Notes: generated by a model from the letters alone, not told the origin. A DNA stretch of 64,000 nt from CAVWSM01 sp963757805 (GCA_963757805.1 CAVWSM010000006.1:806001-870000); one strand, 5' to 3'. Positions 38,436 to 48,388 are shown, counted from the stretch's first letter. Numbers and translations: made by a program.

Positions 38436-39280
38436 GTGATCAGGAGCAGCAGACCGAGGTGCCATTCCTCGGTGAGGAGCGGCCCGATCCGGTTCGCCGG
38501 TGGGTACGGATCGCGCTGCAGGTTCTCGGCGTACTTGCCTTGCTTGCTCTGCTACTAGTGTCGTGGATCTGGCTGTTCACCGACACGAGCCGTAACACCG
38601 ACACCGTCCCAGACGTGACCGAGGTGGTTGTCCGCGTCGAGACCGGTGACGTGGAGTTCGTAGCCGCGGACCGCACCGACGTCGAAGTCAATGTGAGTCG
38701 CAGGTCGTCCCCGCTCGCGGAGCCGTTCGTCGACATCCGCACCGAGGGGCAGCGGCTGGAGATCGAGTCCCGCTGCCAGGAGCGGGTGCTACCGATCACG
38801 CTGGGGCCATGCCGTGCCGATCTCATCCTGACCGTGCCGGCCACCGCGACCATCGACGTCATCGTGATCCATGGCGACGTCGCCGCAACCGGATTGGCCG
38901 GCCCGACCAGGCTGCGCTCGATCGACGGCGGCGTACGCATCGACTCGCAGGCCGGCGACCTGCAGGCCAGCACCGAGGGCGAGCCGCTACGCGTGCAGGA
39001 CTTGCAGGGAAACACGGCCGACCTGCGCAGCGTGTCCGGCCCGATCGAGGCGACCGTCTCGACGCCGCTGGCGCAGCTGTCGGTCACATCGCAGCAGGGT
39101 GACGTCTCGCTGATCCTGCCGCCGGGCACCTACGCGGTTGACGCGACTTCCGACTCAGGCACGATCAGGACCGACGACGAGATCCTCAGCGATCCAGCCA
39201 GTCCAGCGAAGGTGGTCGTGCGTACGACGTCAGGCGACATCCGGTTCGAGGTCCCGGAGCTCGAGCCGGCCTCCGGCTGA
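38432..39280 (+). CDS. Membrane-anchored DUF4097-type beta-helix protein
   Basis: The 282-residue protein has one transmembrane helix near residues 26-49 (IALQVLGVLALLALLLVSWIW) after a short acidic cytoplasmic tail. The extracellular beta-solenoid that follows resembles DUF4097/adhesin repeats: VEFVAADRTDVEVNVSRRSS, LTVPATATIDVIVIHGDVAATGL, VRIDSQAGDLQAST, SVSGPIEATVSTPLAQLSVTSQQGDVSLILPPG. The start overlaps the dehydrogenase stop as ATGA, suggesting the two work together at the cell surface. No function is established for the family. Confidence 0.8.
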   Translation: MSDQEQQTEVPFLGEERPDPVRRWVRIALQVLGVLALLALLLVSWIWLFTDTSRNTDTVPDVTEVVVRVETGDVEFVAADRTDVEVNVSRRSSPLAEPFVDIRTEGQRLEIESRCQERVLPITLGPCRADLILTVPATATIDVIVIHGDVAATGLAGPTRLRSIDGGVRIDSQAGDLQASTEGEPLRVQDLQGNTADLRSVSGPIEATVSTPLAQLSVTSQQGDVSLILPPGTYAVDATSDSGTIRTDDEILSDPASPAKVVVRTTSGDIRFEVPELEPASG

Positions 39281-39307
39281 GGCCCGGACGGCGGCGAAGT
39301 CCCAACC

Positions 39308-39351
39308 GTGCAAGGCGTTTGGGGGGTTTGCAGGGCTCAGAAGCCTTGCAC
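39308..39351. terminator. Hairpin between convergent DUF4097 gene and gatB
   Basis: GTGCAAGGC and GCCTTGCAC form a 9-bp stem with a 26-base loop. Overlapping GGGGGG and CCCCC tracts allow an alternative fold. The position between two converging 3' ends suggests termination, but the long loop makes it weaker than the others here. Confidence 0.4.
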
Positions 39352-39377
39352 TCCCCCAGGAAGCAACGGTGCCGTGA

Positions 39378-40899
39378 TCATTTTGGGGCGAGCCGCTCGA
39401 GGATCAGCTCGCGGACGCGACCAGCATCGGCCTGCCCGCGCATCTCCTGCATGACGGCGCCGATAAGGGCGCCGGCCGCATTGAGCTTGCCGTCGCGGAT
39501 CTTGGCGGCGACAGCAGGGTTGGCCTCGATTGCGCGGTCGACGGCGGCGCCGAGCGCTGCATCGTCGGACACCACGGCCAGGCCGCGCTTGTCCACGACG
39601 TCGTCTGGCGAGCCCTCGCCGTCGAGCACACCCTCGACAACCTGCCGGGCGAGCTTGTCGTTGAGCCGGCCCTCGGCGACGAGCGCCTCGACCCGGGCCA
39701 CCTGCTCCGGCGTGATGCCGACCGCGTCAAGCTCGGCGCCCGTCTCGTTGGCGCGCCGGGCGGCCTCACCGAGCCACCACTTCTTGGCGCCACCGGGCGA
39801 TGAACCAGCCGCCACTGTTGCCTCGACGAGCGGGAGCGCCCCGGCGTTGACGACGTCGCGCATCTCCAGGTCGCTGAACCCCCACTCGCCCTGCAGTCGC
39901 CGCCGGCGCTCGCCGGGCTTCTCCGGCAAGCGTGGTCGAAAGCTCGGCGACCCACTCGTGCGCCGGCGCGATCGGCACCAGGTCGGGCTCGGGGAAATAG
40001 CGGTAGTCCTCGGCCTGCTCCTTGCTGCGCCCGGGTGTCGTGACGCCGGTGTCCTCGTGCCAGTGCCGCGTCTCCTGGTGCACCCGACCACCGGACGAGA
40101 GCAACGCCGCCTGGCGCTGGATCTCGTAGCGCACGGCACGCTCGACCGAGCGCAGCGAGTTGACGTTCTTGGTCTCGGTGCGCAGCCCGTACGGCGCATC
40201 AACCGACGGGCGGAGAGACGCGTTGGCGTCGCACCGCAGCGACCCCTGCTCCATGCGTACGTCGGACACGCCCAGCGCACGGATGAGCTCGCGAATCTCC
40301 GACACGTAGGTCCGGGCAACCTCGGGTGCCAGCGCCCCCGCGCCCTCGATCGGCTTGGTGACGATCTCGATCAGCGGGATGCCGGCGCGGTTGTAGTCGA
40401 CGAGCGAGTAGTCGGCCCCGTGAATGCGGCCGGTCGCGCCTCCGACGTGCAGCGTCTTGCCGGTGTCTTCCTCCATGTGCGCGCGCTCGATGCCGATGCG
40501 AAACGTACGCGGCCCGTCGGGCGTTTCGACCTCGACGTCGAGGAAGCCGTTGTAGGCGATCGGCTCGTCGTACTGGGAGATCTGGAAGTTCTTCGGCATG
40601 TCGGGGTAGAAGTAGTTCTTCCGCGCGAACCTGCACCACGGCGCGATCTCGCAGTTGAGCGCGAGCCCGATGCGGATAGCCGCTTCGACCGCCTTCTCGT
40701 TGATGACGGGAAGCGAGCCGGGCAGCCCCAGGCACGTCGGGCAGACCTGGCTGTTGGGCTCCGCGCCGAACGTGGTCGGGCAGCCGCAGAACATCTTGGT
40801 CACCGTAGACAGCTCGACGTGCACCTCGAGCCCGAGCACCGGGTCGAATGCCGTCACCGCGTCGTCGTAGGGCAGCAGGTCGGACACGGTCGTGCTCAC
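39378..40899 (-). CDS. gatB: Asp-tRNA(Asn)/Glu-tRNA(Gln) amidotransferase subunit B, frameshifted
   Basis: GatB activates the misacylated Glu or Asp on tRNA for amidation by GatA. The N-terminal two thirds show FDPVLGLEVHVELSTVTKMF, the zinc-site cysteines in CGCPTTFG and CPTCLGLPGSLPV, and YFYPDMPKNFQISQYD. The yqeY-like tail (LEMRDVVNAGALPLVEATVA, then KLARQVVEGVLDGEG and ELILERLAPK) is in another frame. The break is at about 39927, where one extra base splits TLPEKPGERRRRL. The GTG start overlaps the stop of the small gene upstream. As the enzyme is usually essential when GlnRS is absent, a consensus error is likely. Confidence 0.93.
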
Positions 40900-41120
40900 A
40901 GCGGCGCCTCCTCGACAGCCTGCTCGGCGTCGCCACCCTGCTCGCGCAGCTGCCGCACGAGAATGAGAATCGCGGTCACGATGGCGAGCCCGTTGACGAT
41001 CGCGTCGAACAGGCGAAGGCGGTCGCCGTCCTGCTGAGCCTTGCGTGCTTGCCGGGCGACTGTCGTGATGGCGAGTGCCCGCGTCGCGACACGAGTCATC
41101 TGGCGAGTTTTGGGGTTCAC
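40896..41120 (-). CDS. Small single-span membrane protein between gatA and gatB
   Basis: The 74-residue product is basic at the start (MNPKTRQMTRVATRALAITT, then KAQQDGDRLRLFD). One hydrophobic helix follows near residues 40-57 (AIVNGLAIVTAILILVRQL), with an acidic end. It overlaps both gatA (ATGA) and gatB (GTGA) by four bases, so its translation is tied to both amidotransferase subunits and it is very likely real. I know no family; it may be a membrane tether or an unrelated hitchhiker. Confidence 0.75.
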   Translation of the reverse strand: MNPKTRQMTRVATRALAITTVARQARKAQQDGDRLRLFDAIVNGLAIVTAILILVRQLREQGGDAEQAVEEAPL

Positions 41121-42604
41121 GCTGTGACCTCCAGCTCAGGAGCCTTGGCGAGGAGCGGACCGCCCCACTGTTGGACGAGCGCCCCTTCGACAGCACCGCC
41201 TACCCGATACAGCCGATCGTCATGCATGACAGGCGCCATGACGTGCAGCCCGACCGGCAGGCCGTCCTCGGGCGCGAGCCCGCACGGGAAAGACGCCGCA
41301 GCGTTGCCGGCAAGGTTGGACGGGATCGTGCACAGGTCGTTCTTGTACATCGCGAGCGGGTCGTCGACCTTCTCGCCGATCTTGAACGCCGTCGTCGGAG
41401 TGGTCGGTGACACGAGCACGTCGACCTGCTCGAAAGCGCGCTCGAAGTCACGCGAGATGAGCGTACGGACCTTCTGCGCCTGCCCGTAGTAGGCGTCGTA
41501 GTAGCCGCTGGACAGCGCATAGGTGCCGAGAATGATGCGTCGCTTGACCTCGGCGCCGAACCCCGCGCCCCGCGTGAGGCTCATGACCTCCTCGGCGCTG
41601 TGCTCGCCGTCGTCGCCGACCCGCAGCCCATAACGCATCCCGTCGAACCGTGCCAGGTTGCTCGAGGCCTCGCTGGGTGCAATGAGGTAATAGGCCGGCA
41701 GCGCGTAGACGAAGTGTGGGCAGGACAGCTCGACGACCTCAGCGCCCAGCGATGCGAGCAGCTCGACAGCCTCGTGGAACCGCTGCTCCACGCCGGCCTG
41801 GTAGCCCTCGCCACCGAGCTCCTTGACGACGCCGACGCGCATGCCGCGGACATCGCCGGCTCGTGCCGCCTCCACCACCGGTGGCACCGGCTGGTCGATG
41901 CTCGTCGCGTCGAGCGGGTCGTGGCCACCGATGACGCTGTGCAGCAGCGCAGCATCAAGCACCGTACGTGCGCACGGTCCGGCCTGGTCGAGGCTCGAGC
42001 TGAACGCCACAAGGCCATAGCGGCTCACCCCGCCGTAGGTCGGCTTGACCCCGACGGTGCCCGTCACCGCGGCCGGCTGTCGGATCGACCCACCGGTGTC
42101 GGTGCCGATCGCCAGTGGCGCTTCGTACGCCGCCAACGACGCGCTCGACCCGCCACCGGAGCCACCCGGGATGCGCTGCAGGTCCCACGGGTTGCCGGTC
42201 GGGCCGTAGGCGGAGTTTTCCGTCGACGAGCCCATCGCGAACTCGTCCATGTTGGTCTTGCCGAGGATCACGACGCCGGCCGCCTTGAGGCGACGCGTGA
42301 CCGTGGCGTCGTACGGCGGAATCCAGCCCTCGAGGATCTTGGAGCCGACCGTCGTGGGCACGCCCTTGGTCGTGAACACGTCCTTGAGAGCCAGCGGCAC
42401 GCCGGCAAGCGGACCGAGCTCGTCGCCCGCAGCGCGCCGCTCGTCGACACCGCGAGCGGCGGCCAACGCGCCCTCGGTGTCGACATGCAGGAAAGCGTGG
42501 ACGGAGCCGTCGACAGCCGCGATGCGATCGAGGTGCGCCTGCGTGACCTCGACTGCGCTCGCCTCGCCCTTGGCGACGAGCCCCGCGAGGTCGGCCGCGG
42601 TCAT
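41117..42604 (-). CDS. gatA: Asp-tRNA(Asn)/Glu-tRNA(Gln) amidotransferase subunit A
   Basis: The 495-residue amidase-signature enzyme releases ammonia from glutamine for GatB. PLAGVPLALKDVFTTKGVPTTVGS contains the catalytic Lys; GGSGGGSSASLAAYEAPLAIGTDTGGSIRQPAA holds the cis-Ser/Ser pair of the Ser-cisSer-Lys triad. GYYDAYYGQAQKVRTLI and the C-terminal FPCGLAPEDGLPVGLHVMAP are typical of GatA. It overlaps gatC and the small membrane protein gene by four bases on each side. Confidence 0.96.
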   Translation of the reverse strand: MTAADLAGLVAKGEASAVEVTQAHLDRIAAVDGSVHAFLHVDTEGALAAARGVDERRAAGDELGPLAGVPLALKDVFTTKGVPTTVGSKILEGWIPPYDATVTRRLKAAGVVILGKTNMDEFAMGSSTENSAYGPTGNPWDLQRIPGGSGGGSSASLAAYEAPLAIGTDTGGSIRQPAAVTGTVGVKPTYGGVSRYGLVAFSSSLDQAGPCARTVLDAALLHSVIGGHDPLDATSIDQPVPPVVEAARAGDVRGMRVGVVKELGGEGYQAGVEQRFHEAVELLASLGAEVVELSCPHFVYALPAYYLIAPSEASSNLARFDGMRYGLRVGDDGEHSAEEVMSLTRGAGFGAEVKRRIILGTYALSSGYYDAYYGQAQKVRTLISRDFERAFEQVDVLVSPTTPTTAFKIGEKVDDPLAMYKNDLCTIPSNLAGNAAASFPCGLAPEDGLPVGLHVMAPVMHDDRLYRVGGAVEGALVQQWGGPLLAKAPELEVTA

Positions 42605-42915
42605 GCGCGTGAGGTCGTGTGCTCATGCCTCCTCCCCAGGATCCGCGGCACCCGGAACCGCTGCTGCTCAGCCGCGGGAGCGGCCGCAAGTGCCGCGTCG
42701 GCGCCGAGTGACGGCACCGGCTCGTCGGGGCGGAACACGTTGGTGAGCGGGAGCGCGTGCGACGTCGGAGGGATATCGGCCGCGGCGACCTGCGAGACCT
42801 GCGCGACAGCACCGAGGATGACGTCGAGCTGGCCGGCCAGGTGGTCAAGCTCGGCTGGCTCGAGCGCCAGCCGGGCAAGCCGAGCGAGGTTGGCGACCTC
42901 CTCGCGGGTGATCAT
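42601..42915 (-). CDS. gatC: Asp-tRNA(Asn)/Glu-tRNA(Gln) amidotransferase subunit C
   Basis: The 104-residue belt subunit begins MITREEVANLARLARLALEP, the standard GatC start, and continues with LDVILGAVAQVSQVAAADIPPTSHAL and LTNVFRPDEPVPSLG. It ends with an unusual Arg/His-rich tail (RRHEHTTSRA). It is the promoter-proximal gene of gatC-gatA-(small)-gatB and is divergent from the histidine kinase gene. Confidence 0.94.
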   Translation of the reverse strand: MITREEVANLARLARLALEPAELDHLAGQLDVILGAVAQVSQVAAADIPPTSHALPLTNVFRPDEPVPSLGADAALAAAPAAEQQRFRVPRILGRRHEHTTSRA

Positions 42916-43084
42916 GGGCACCTGCTGCTTCGTCGGCGACGGGAACGCCGCCCATCCTACGGTCGGGCCGCGACACGACCGATCGGGTAATAGGGCGGCG
43001 AGCGGCCGTCCTACGGTTAACCCTACGGTGGAGACGCCAGCGCTCCGGATGTCCCCGGAGGACCATCTCCCGCACATTAAAGGC

Positions 43085-44380
43085 ATGACCCAACAGATGT
43101 ACGCGCCCGCACCCGACGCCACGCCGGCCATCCGCACCACTGGCTGGCTGTCTCGGATGTGGCGCGAGACGGGCTACCTGCTCACCGGCTTCCCGCTGGC
43201 GATTGCCTCCTTCGTCATCCTGCTCACGGGGCTCGTCACCTCGGTCTCGCTGCTCATCATCTGGGTGGGCGTCCCGCTCGCTGTGCTGACGCTGGCCGTG
43301 GCGAGGGTGTTCGCCACCATCGAGCGGTCGCGGCTGCGTGCACTGGGCATGGACATTCCCCGGGCCTACTACCGGCGGGTCCAGCCGGGCTGGCGCGGTT
43401 GGCTTGGCACTCTCCGCGACCCGCAATCCTGGCTCGACACGCTGCACGGACTGCTCATCTTCCCGATCGCCATCTTCACGTTCGTCGTAACGGTCACCTG
43501 GTGGGCCGGCGCGGCGGGTGGTTTGACGTACTGGTTCTGGAGCCAGTGGCTGCCCGAGGACGACGCCGACAGCGAGACACTTGCAGAGCTGCTCAACTGG
43601 GGTGTCTCCGACAGCGCCCTCAACGCCATCATCGGCGCCGTCCTGCTCGTCACCCTGCCCTTCGTGATCCATGCGATGGCCGTGCTGCAGGCCGGATTCG
43701 GCCGGATCCACCTGGGCAACGAGCACATGCGCGAGCTCCAGGAGCGCGTCGACACGCTGACCGCCAGCCGCGCCGCGGTGGTCGAAGCCGAGGCATCCTC
43801 GCTGCGCAAGCTGGAGCGCGACATCCACGACGGACCGCAGCAACGGCTGGTCCGGCTCGGCATGGACCTGTCGATCGCCGAGCGTCGCCTCGCCGACAAC
43901 CCGGAGAAGGCACGAGACCTGTTGGCCGAGGCGCGTACTCAGACGGCCGAGGCCCTGGCCGAGCTGCGCGCGCTGTCGCGGGGCATCGCTCCGCCCATCC
44001 TCACCGACCGGGGCCTGCGTCCCGCTCTCGCCGCGGTGGCGGCCCGAAGCACCGTCCGCGCTGACCTCGACGTCAGGCTGCCCGAGGGCGAGCGGCTGCC
44101 GGCCAGCGTTGAGAACGCCGCCTACTTCGTGGTCTCCGAGGCGCTGGCCAACGTCGCCAAGCACAGCACTGCGGAGCACGTGCACATCCGGGTCACCCGA
44201 GACGGCAACATGCTGTACGTCGAAGTCGAGGACGACGGGCAGGGCGGCGCGCACCCGGCAAAGGGCCACGGGCTGGCCGGACTCGTTGACCGCGTCGAAG
44301 GCGTCGACGGCGCCCTGACGGTGACAAGCCCCGACGGCGGGCCCACAATCGTGCGCGCCGACATCCCGCTGACCGCCTGA
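43085..44380 (+). CDS. NarL-type sensor histidine kinase with membrane sensor domain
   Basis: The 431-residue kinase has four hydrophobic spans in its first 210 residues (IASFVILLTGLVTSVSLLIIWVGV, FPIAIFTFVVTVTWWAGA and others) within a sensor domain common in actinobacterial HisKA_3 kinases. The dimerisation helix holds the phospho-accepting His248 in RKLERDIHDGPQQRLVRLGMD. The HATPase domain has YFVVSEALANVAKHSTA (N box) and VEDDGQGG..GHGLAGLVDRVE (G boxes). The response regulator follows after 22 bases. An in-frame ATG at 43049 is an alternative start. The signal is unknown. Confidence 0.9.
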   Translation: MTQQMYAPAPDATPAIRTTGWLSRMWRETGYLLTGFPLAIASFVILLTGLVTSVSLLIIWVGVPLAVLTLAVARVFATIERSRLRALGMDIPRAYYRRVQPGWRGWLGTLRDPQSWLDTLHGLLIFPIAIFTFVVTVTWWAGAAGGLTYWFWSQWLPEDDADSETLAELLNWGVSDSALNAIIGAVLLVTLPFVIHAMAVLQAGFGRIHLGNEHMRELQERVDTLTASRAAVVEAEASSLRKLERDIHDGPQQRLVRLGMDLSIAERRLADNPEKARDLLAEARTQTAEALAELRALSRGIAPPILTDRGLRPALAAVAARSTVRADLDVRLPEGERLPASVENAAYFVVSEALANVAKHSTAEHVHIRVTRDGNMLYVEVEDDGQGGAHPAKGHGLAGLVDRVEGVDGALTVTSPDGGPTIVRADIPLTA

Positions 44381-44402
44381 TGACGTCGCCGAGGAGGGCC
44401 AG

Positions 44403-45053
44403 GTGCGCGTAGTCCTTGCCGAGGACTCGGTGCTGCTTCGCGAAGGACTCATCCGCCTCATCGAAGAGGCGGGCCACCAGGTCATCGCCGCCGTGGCCGA
44501 CGCACCGTCGTTGCTCTGGGCGGTCGACGAGCACTCGCCCGACGTCGCTGTGGTCGACGTACGGATGCCGCCGACCTTCACCGACGACGGACTGCGCGCC
44601 GCAGTCGAGGCTCGCGCCAAGCACCCGGGCCTCGCGGTGCTGGTGCTGTCGCAGTACGTGGAGGAGTCGTACGCGGACGACCTGCTGGCCGACGGCCGCG
44701 GCGGTGTCGGGTATCTCCTCAAGGACCGCGTACAGGACCTGGACGCGCTCACCGACGCGCTCACCTCGGTGGCGTCCGGCGGATCGGTCCTGGACCCCGA
44801 GGTGGTCGCCCAACTGCTTGTCCGCCGTCGCGCCAGCGACCCCATCGACACGCTGACTCCGCGGGAGCGCGAGGTGCTCGAGCTGATGGCGCAGGGTCGG
44901 TCCAACTCCGCCATCGCCGCACGCCTCGTCGTCAGCGACGGCGCGGTCGAGAAGCACGTATCCAACATCTTCTCCAAGCTCGGCCTGCTGCCGGCCGACA
45001 AGGACCACCGTCGCGTGCTCGCCGTGCTTGCCTGGCTCCGCGGCAGCGCCTGA
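44403..45053 (+). CDS. NarL/LuxR-family response regulator
   Basis: The 216-residue regulator has a receiver domain with the acidic pair in VLAEDS, phospho-acceptor Asp52 in VAVVDVRMPP and the Lys in YLLKDRV. A linker leads to a C-terminal LuxR helix-turn-helix (LTPREREVLELMAQGRSNSAIAARLVVSDGAVEKHVSNIFSKL) near residues 148-200. The GTG start has GAGGAGG upstream. It is the partner of the preceding kinase. Confidence 0.94.
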   Translation: MRVVLAEDSVLLREGLIRLIEEAGHQVIAAVADAPSLLWAVDEHSPDVAVVDVRMPPTFTDDGLRAAVEARAKHPGLAVLVLSQYVEESYADDLLADGRGGVGYLLKDRVQDLDALTDALTSVASGGSVLDPEVVAQLLVRRRASDPIDTLTPREREVLELMAQGRSNSAIAARLVVSDGAVEKHVSNIFSKLGLLPADKDHRRVLAVLAWLRGSA

Positions 45054-45101
45054 GGATGTGTCGACCCCACTGACACGGCCGCGTAACACGCACACGGCAG
45101 G

Positions 45102-46163
45102 ATGGGCGCTGTGTCCTACCTCCTTCGGGTCGTCGTCCCCGACCGCCCCGGCGCGCTCGGCGCGATCGCGACCGCGCTGGGCAAGGCCGACGCCGACATC
45201 CACGCGGTCGACGTGGTCGAGCACCTCGACGACGGGACAGCGGTCGACGACTTCGTGGTGGACCTGCCGCCCGGGCGGATGCCCGACGGCCTGGTGAGTG
45301 CATGCCACCAGGTCGAGGGCGTACGCGTCGAGTACGTCGGGCACTATCTCGCCGGCGACGGGCTGCACCGCGACCTCGAGGCCGTCGAGGCGTTGACCGA
45401 CCAGCCGGACCAGGCCGAACGCACCCTGGTCAAGGTTGCCCCGGAGGTCTTCCACGCCGACTGGGCGCTCGTCGTGCGCCGTGCCCACGGCGCGCTCAAG
45501 ATCGTGCACGCCGGACCCGGCAGCCCAAGCGTCGACGAGTTCGATGTCCCCTGGCTGCCGATCGCCCGGGCGACGGCGCTTGACACCGCTGCCGCATGGG
45601 CACCCGAACCCTGGCGCGACTCATCGGTCGCAGCCGCCCCGCTCGGGCACCGCGACCGCGCCATCGTGGTCGGCCGCAACGGCGGGCCGGACATGCTCGA
45701 CTCGGAGGTCGCCCGGCTGTGGCACCTCGCGACCCTGGCTGTCTCGGTGCAGACGTCCGCGGAGCCAGCCGAGGGCACCGAGCTCGTCGAGCACCTCGAC
45801 CACTTCGTACTCACCGTGCACGACATCGAGCGCACCGTGCGTTTCTACCGGGACGTGCTGGGCATGCGCGCGGTCACGTACGGCGACAACCGCCGCTCCC
45901 TCGTCTTCGGTCGCCAGAAGATCAACCTGCACGAGGCGGGCAACGAGGTCGACCCGCACGCCAACAAGGCGACACCCGGCTCGGCCGACGTGTGCCTCAT
46001 CGCGTCGGTGCCGATCGACGTCGTGCTGGAGCGGCTGCGCAAGCACGACGTGTCTGTGGTCGAAGGCCCGGTGCCGCGCACTGGCACGCTCGGCCCGATC
46101 ACCTCGGTCTACTTCCGCGACCCCGACGGCAACCTCATCGAGGTGTCCACGTACGGCCGCTGA
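45102..46163 (+). CDS. ACT-domain protein fused to a VOC (glyoxalase-like) domain
   Basis: The 353-residue product has an N-terminal ACT domain (SYLLRVVVPDRPGALGAIATALGKADADIHAVDVVEH). A domain with the pattern FHADWALVVRR, WLPIARATALDTAAAWAPEPWR and APLGHRDRAIVVGRNGGP follows. Together they match the stand-alone actinobacterial ACT protein of about 215 residues often found near gatCAB. From about residue 225 a VOC domain is joined in frame (VEHLDHFVLTVHDIERTVRFYRDVLGM, INLHEAGNEVDPH, VYFRDPDGNLIEVSTYG) with plausible metal ligands His and Glu. The fusion is unusual; a lost stop through a base error is possible but would need a precise in-frame join. Role unknown, perhaps amino-acid-controlled. 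Confidence 0.85.
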   Translation: MGAVSYLLRVVVPDRPGALGAIATALGKADADIHAVDVVEHLDDGTAVDDFVVDLPPGRMPDGLVSACHQVEGVRVEYVGHYLAGDGLHRDLEAVEALTDQPDQAERTLVKVAPEVFHADWALVVRRAHGALKIVHAGPGSPSVDEFDVPWLPIARATALDTAAAWAPEPWRDSSVAAAPLGHRDRAIVVGRNGGPDMLDSEVARLWHLATLAVSVQTSAEPAEGTELVEHLDHFVLTVHDIERTVRFYRDVLGMRAVTYGDNRRSLVFGRQKINLHEAGNEVDPHANKATPGSADVCLIASVPIDVVLERLRKHDVSVVEGPVPRTGTLGPITSVYFRDPDGNLIEVSTYGR

Positions 46164-46181
46164 GCGCGGGGCCCTCGCTCC

Positions 46182-46236
46182 GGTGATCGTCGAAGGATCC
46201 TCCGTGCTCGGACACGGGTGATCCTTCATGATCATC
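46182..46236. repeat. Palindromic repeat with TGATCATG ends, copy B2
   Basis: GGTGATCGTCGAAGGAT and ATCCTTCATGATCATC enclose CCTCCGTGCTCGGACACGGGTG. It is clearly the same element as 28077-28128, with one degenerate arm, and lies between the converging ACT-VOC gene and ligA, ending 4 bases before the ligA stop. Confidence 0.75.
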
Positions 46237-46239
46237 GGG

Positions 46240-48388
46240 TTAGGCGCCGCCGGTACGGGCGACCTTGGCCGCGGCCTCCGGCCCCTCGGCCAACAGGACC
46301 TGGAATCCGGCCTCGTCGAGCATCGGGACACCGAGCTGCTCGGCCTTGTCGGCCTTGCTGCCCGCGTTGTCGCCAACGACGACGAAGTCGCTCTGCTTCG
46401 ACACCGATCCGGCCGCCTTGCCGCCGCGGGCGATGATGGCCTCCCTGGCGCCGTCGCGGGAGAACTCCGCGAGAGACCCGGTGACGACCACCGTGAGCCC
46501 CTCGAGGGTCCTCGGCAATGAGGTGTCGACCTCGTCGGCCATCCGGACACCGGCCGCGCGCCACTTGCGCACGACCTCGCGGTGCCAGTCGACGTCGAAC
46601 CAGGCGCGGACCGACGCGCCTATCGTCGGGCCGACGCCCTCAACTGCCGCCAGCTCTTCGGCGGACGCAGCCTCGATGCGGTCGAGGGAGCCCATTTCCT
46701 GTGCCAGGGCGCGGGCCGCGGTGGGGCCCACGTGTCGGATCGACAGCGCGACGAGCACGCGCCACAGCGGCTGGCTCTTGGCCTTGTCGAGGTTGTCGAG
46801 CAACCGGCCTCCGTTGGCATTCAAGACACGTGCACTCGGCCCCTTGGTCGCGCTCCTTGCGCGTCGCGGCTCGCGTGAAGAGCGGCACCGTCAGCAGCTT
46901 GGCCTCGTCGAGGGTGAACACATCGCCTTCGTCCTGCACGACACCGGACTGCAGCAACGCTATGGCCGCCTCGTAGCCCAGCACCTCGATGTCGAACGCG
47001 CCGCGACCAGCCACGTGGAACAGCCGCTCACGCAGCTGCGCCGGGCAGGATCGCGCGTTGGGGCAACGGATGTCGGCGTCACCCTCCCGCTCCGGGCCCA
47101 GCTCGGTGCCGCACTCCGGGCACACCGTCGGCATGACGAACTCGCGCTCGGTGCCGTCGCGCAGGTCGACCACTGGCCCCACGATCTCGGGGATGACATC
47201 GCCCGCCTTGCGCAGCACCACCGTGTCGCCGATGAGCACGCCCTTGCGCTTGACCTCGCTGGCGTTGTGCAGCGTGGCCATCTCGACGGTGGAGCCCGAC
47301 ACCTTGACGGGCTCCATGACGCCGTACGGAGTCACGCGCCCGGTGCGGCCGACATTGACCCGGATGTCGAGCAGCTTGGTGTTGACCTCCTCCGGCGGGT
47401 ACTTGAAGGCGATCGCCCATCGCGGAGCGCGCGACGTCGACCCCAGCTGCCTCTGCAGCGGGACCTGGTCGACCTTGACCACGACGCCGTCGATCTCGTG
47501 CTCGACATCGTGCCGGTGCTCTCCGTAGTAGGCGATGAACGCCCGCACCTCGTCGAGCGTGCGCACCACCTTGACCCGGTCGCTGACCGGAAGGCCCCAT
47601 GCGTGCAATGCCTCGTAGGCGTGCGACTGACGCTCTGGCTCGAATCCCCGACGCGCGCCAAGCCCGTGGCACACAAGATGCAGCGGGCGCGACGCGGTGA
47701 TCCGCGGGTCCTTCTGCCGCAGCGAGCCGGCCGCGGTGTTTCGCGGGTTGGCGAACGGGGGCTTGCCGGCCGCGACGAGCTCGGCGTTGAGCGCCTCGAA
47801 ACCCTCGACCGGGAAGTAGACCTCGCCGCGGACCTCGACCAGCTCGGGCACCGGGAACTCGTCGGTGCCGGTGAGTCGCGACGGCACGTTGTCGATGGTG
47901 CGGACGTTGGCGGTGACGTCCTCCCCCGTGCGGCCGTCGCCACGCGTGGCACCTCGGACGAGGCGACCGCGTTCATAGAGGAGGTTGACCGCGAGGCCGT
48001 CGACCTTGAGCTCGCACAGGTAGTCGGCGGCATCGCCCACCTCGCGGGTGACCCGCTCGGCCCAGCCCTCGAGGCCCTCGTCGGTGAAGACGTTGTCGAG
48101 GCTCTCCATGCGCTCGAGGTGGTCGACGGGAGCGAAGTCAGAGCTGATCGCGGCGGCGACCTTCTGCGTCGGCGAGTCGGGCGTGCGCAGCGCAGGCCAG
48201 CGCTCCTCGAGCGCCTCGAGCTCGCGCATGAGGCTGTCGTAGTCGATGTCGGACAGCGTCGGGCGGTCGAGCACGAAGTAGCGGTAGCGCGCGTCCTCGA
48301 CCTGCTCGGCAACCTCGGCATGTCGGTCGAGCTCGGCAGCGGGGACGTCCTCGGAGGTCGGCACGGTGCCGGTCGCCTCATCAGCCAT
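46240..48388 (-). CDS. ligA: NAD-dependent DNA ligase, frameshifted
   Basis: The essential replicative ligase seals nicks with NAD. The adenylation domain holds the AMP-lysine in CELKVDGLAVNLLYERG (KxDG motif), RGDGRTGEDVTANVRTI and EIDGVVVKVDQVPLQRQLG. The OB fold, the four-Cys zinc finger (CPECGTELG...CPNARSCPAQ) and an HhH region follow. The last 195 residues or so (LDNLDKAKSQPLWRVLVALSIRHVG, then a BRCT domain GLTVVVTGSLAEFSRDGAREAI) are in another frame. The break is at about 46825-46842, after TRAATRKERDQGAE. A broken ligA would be lethal unless a second ligase exists, so this points to sequence error. The ATG at 48388 gives the family N-terminus. Confidence 0.95.
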
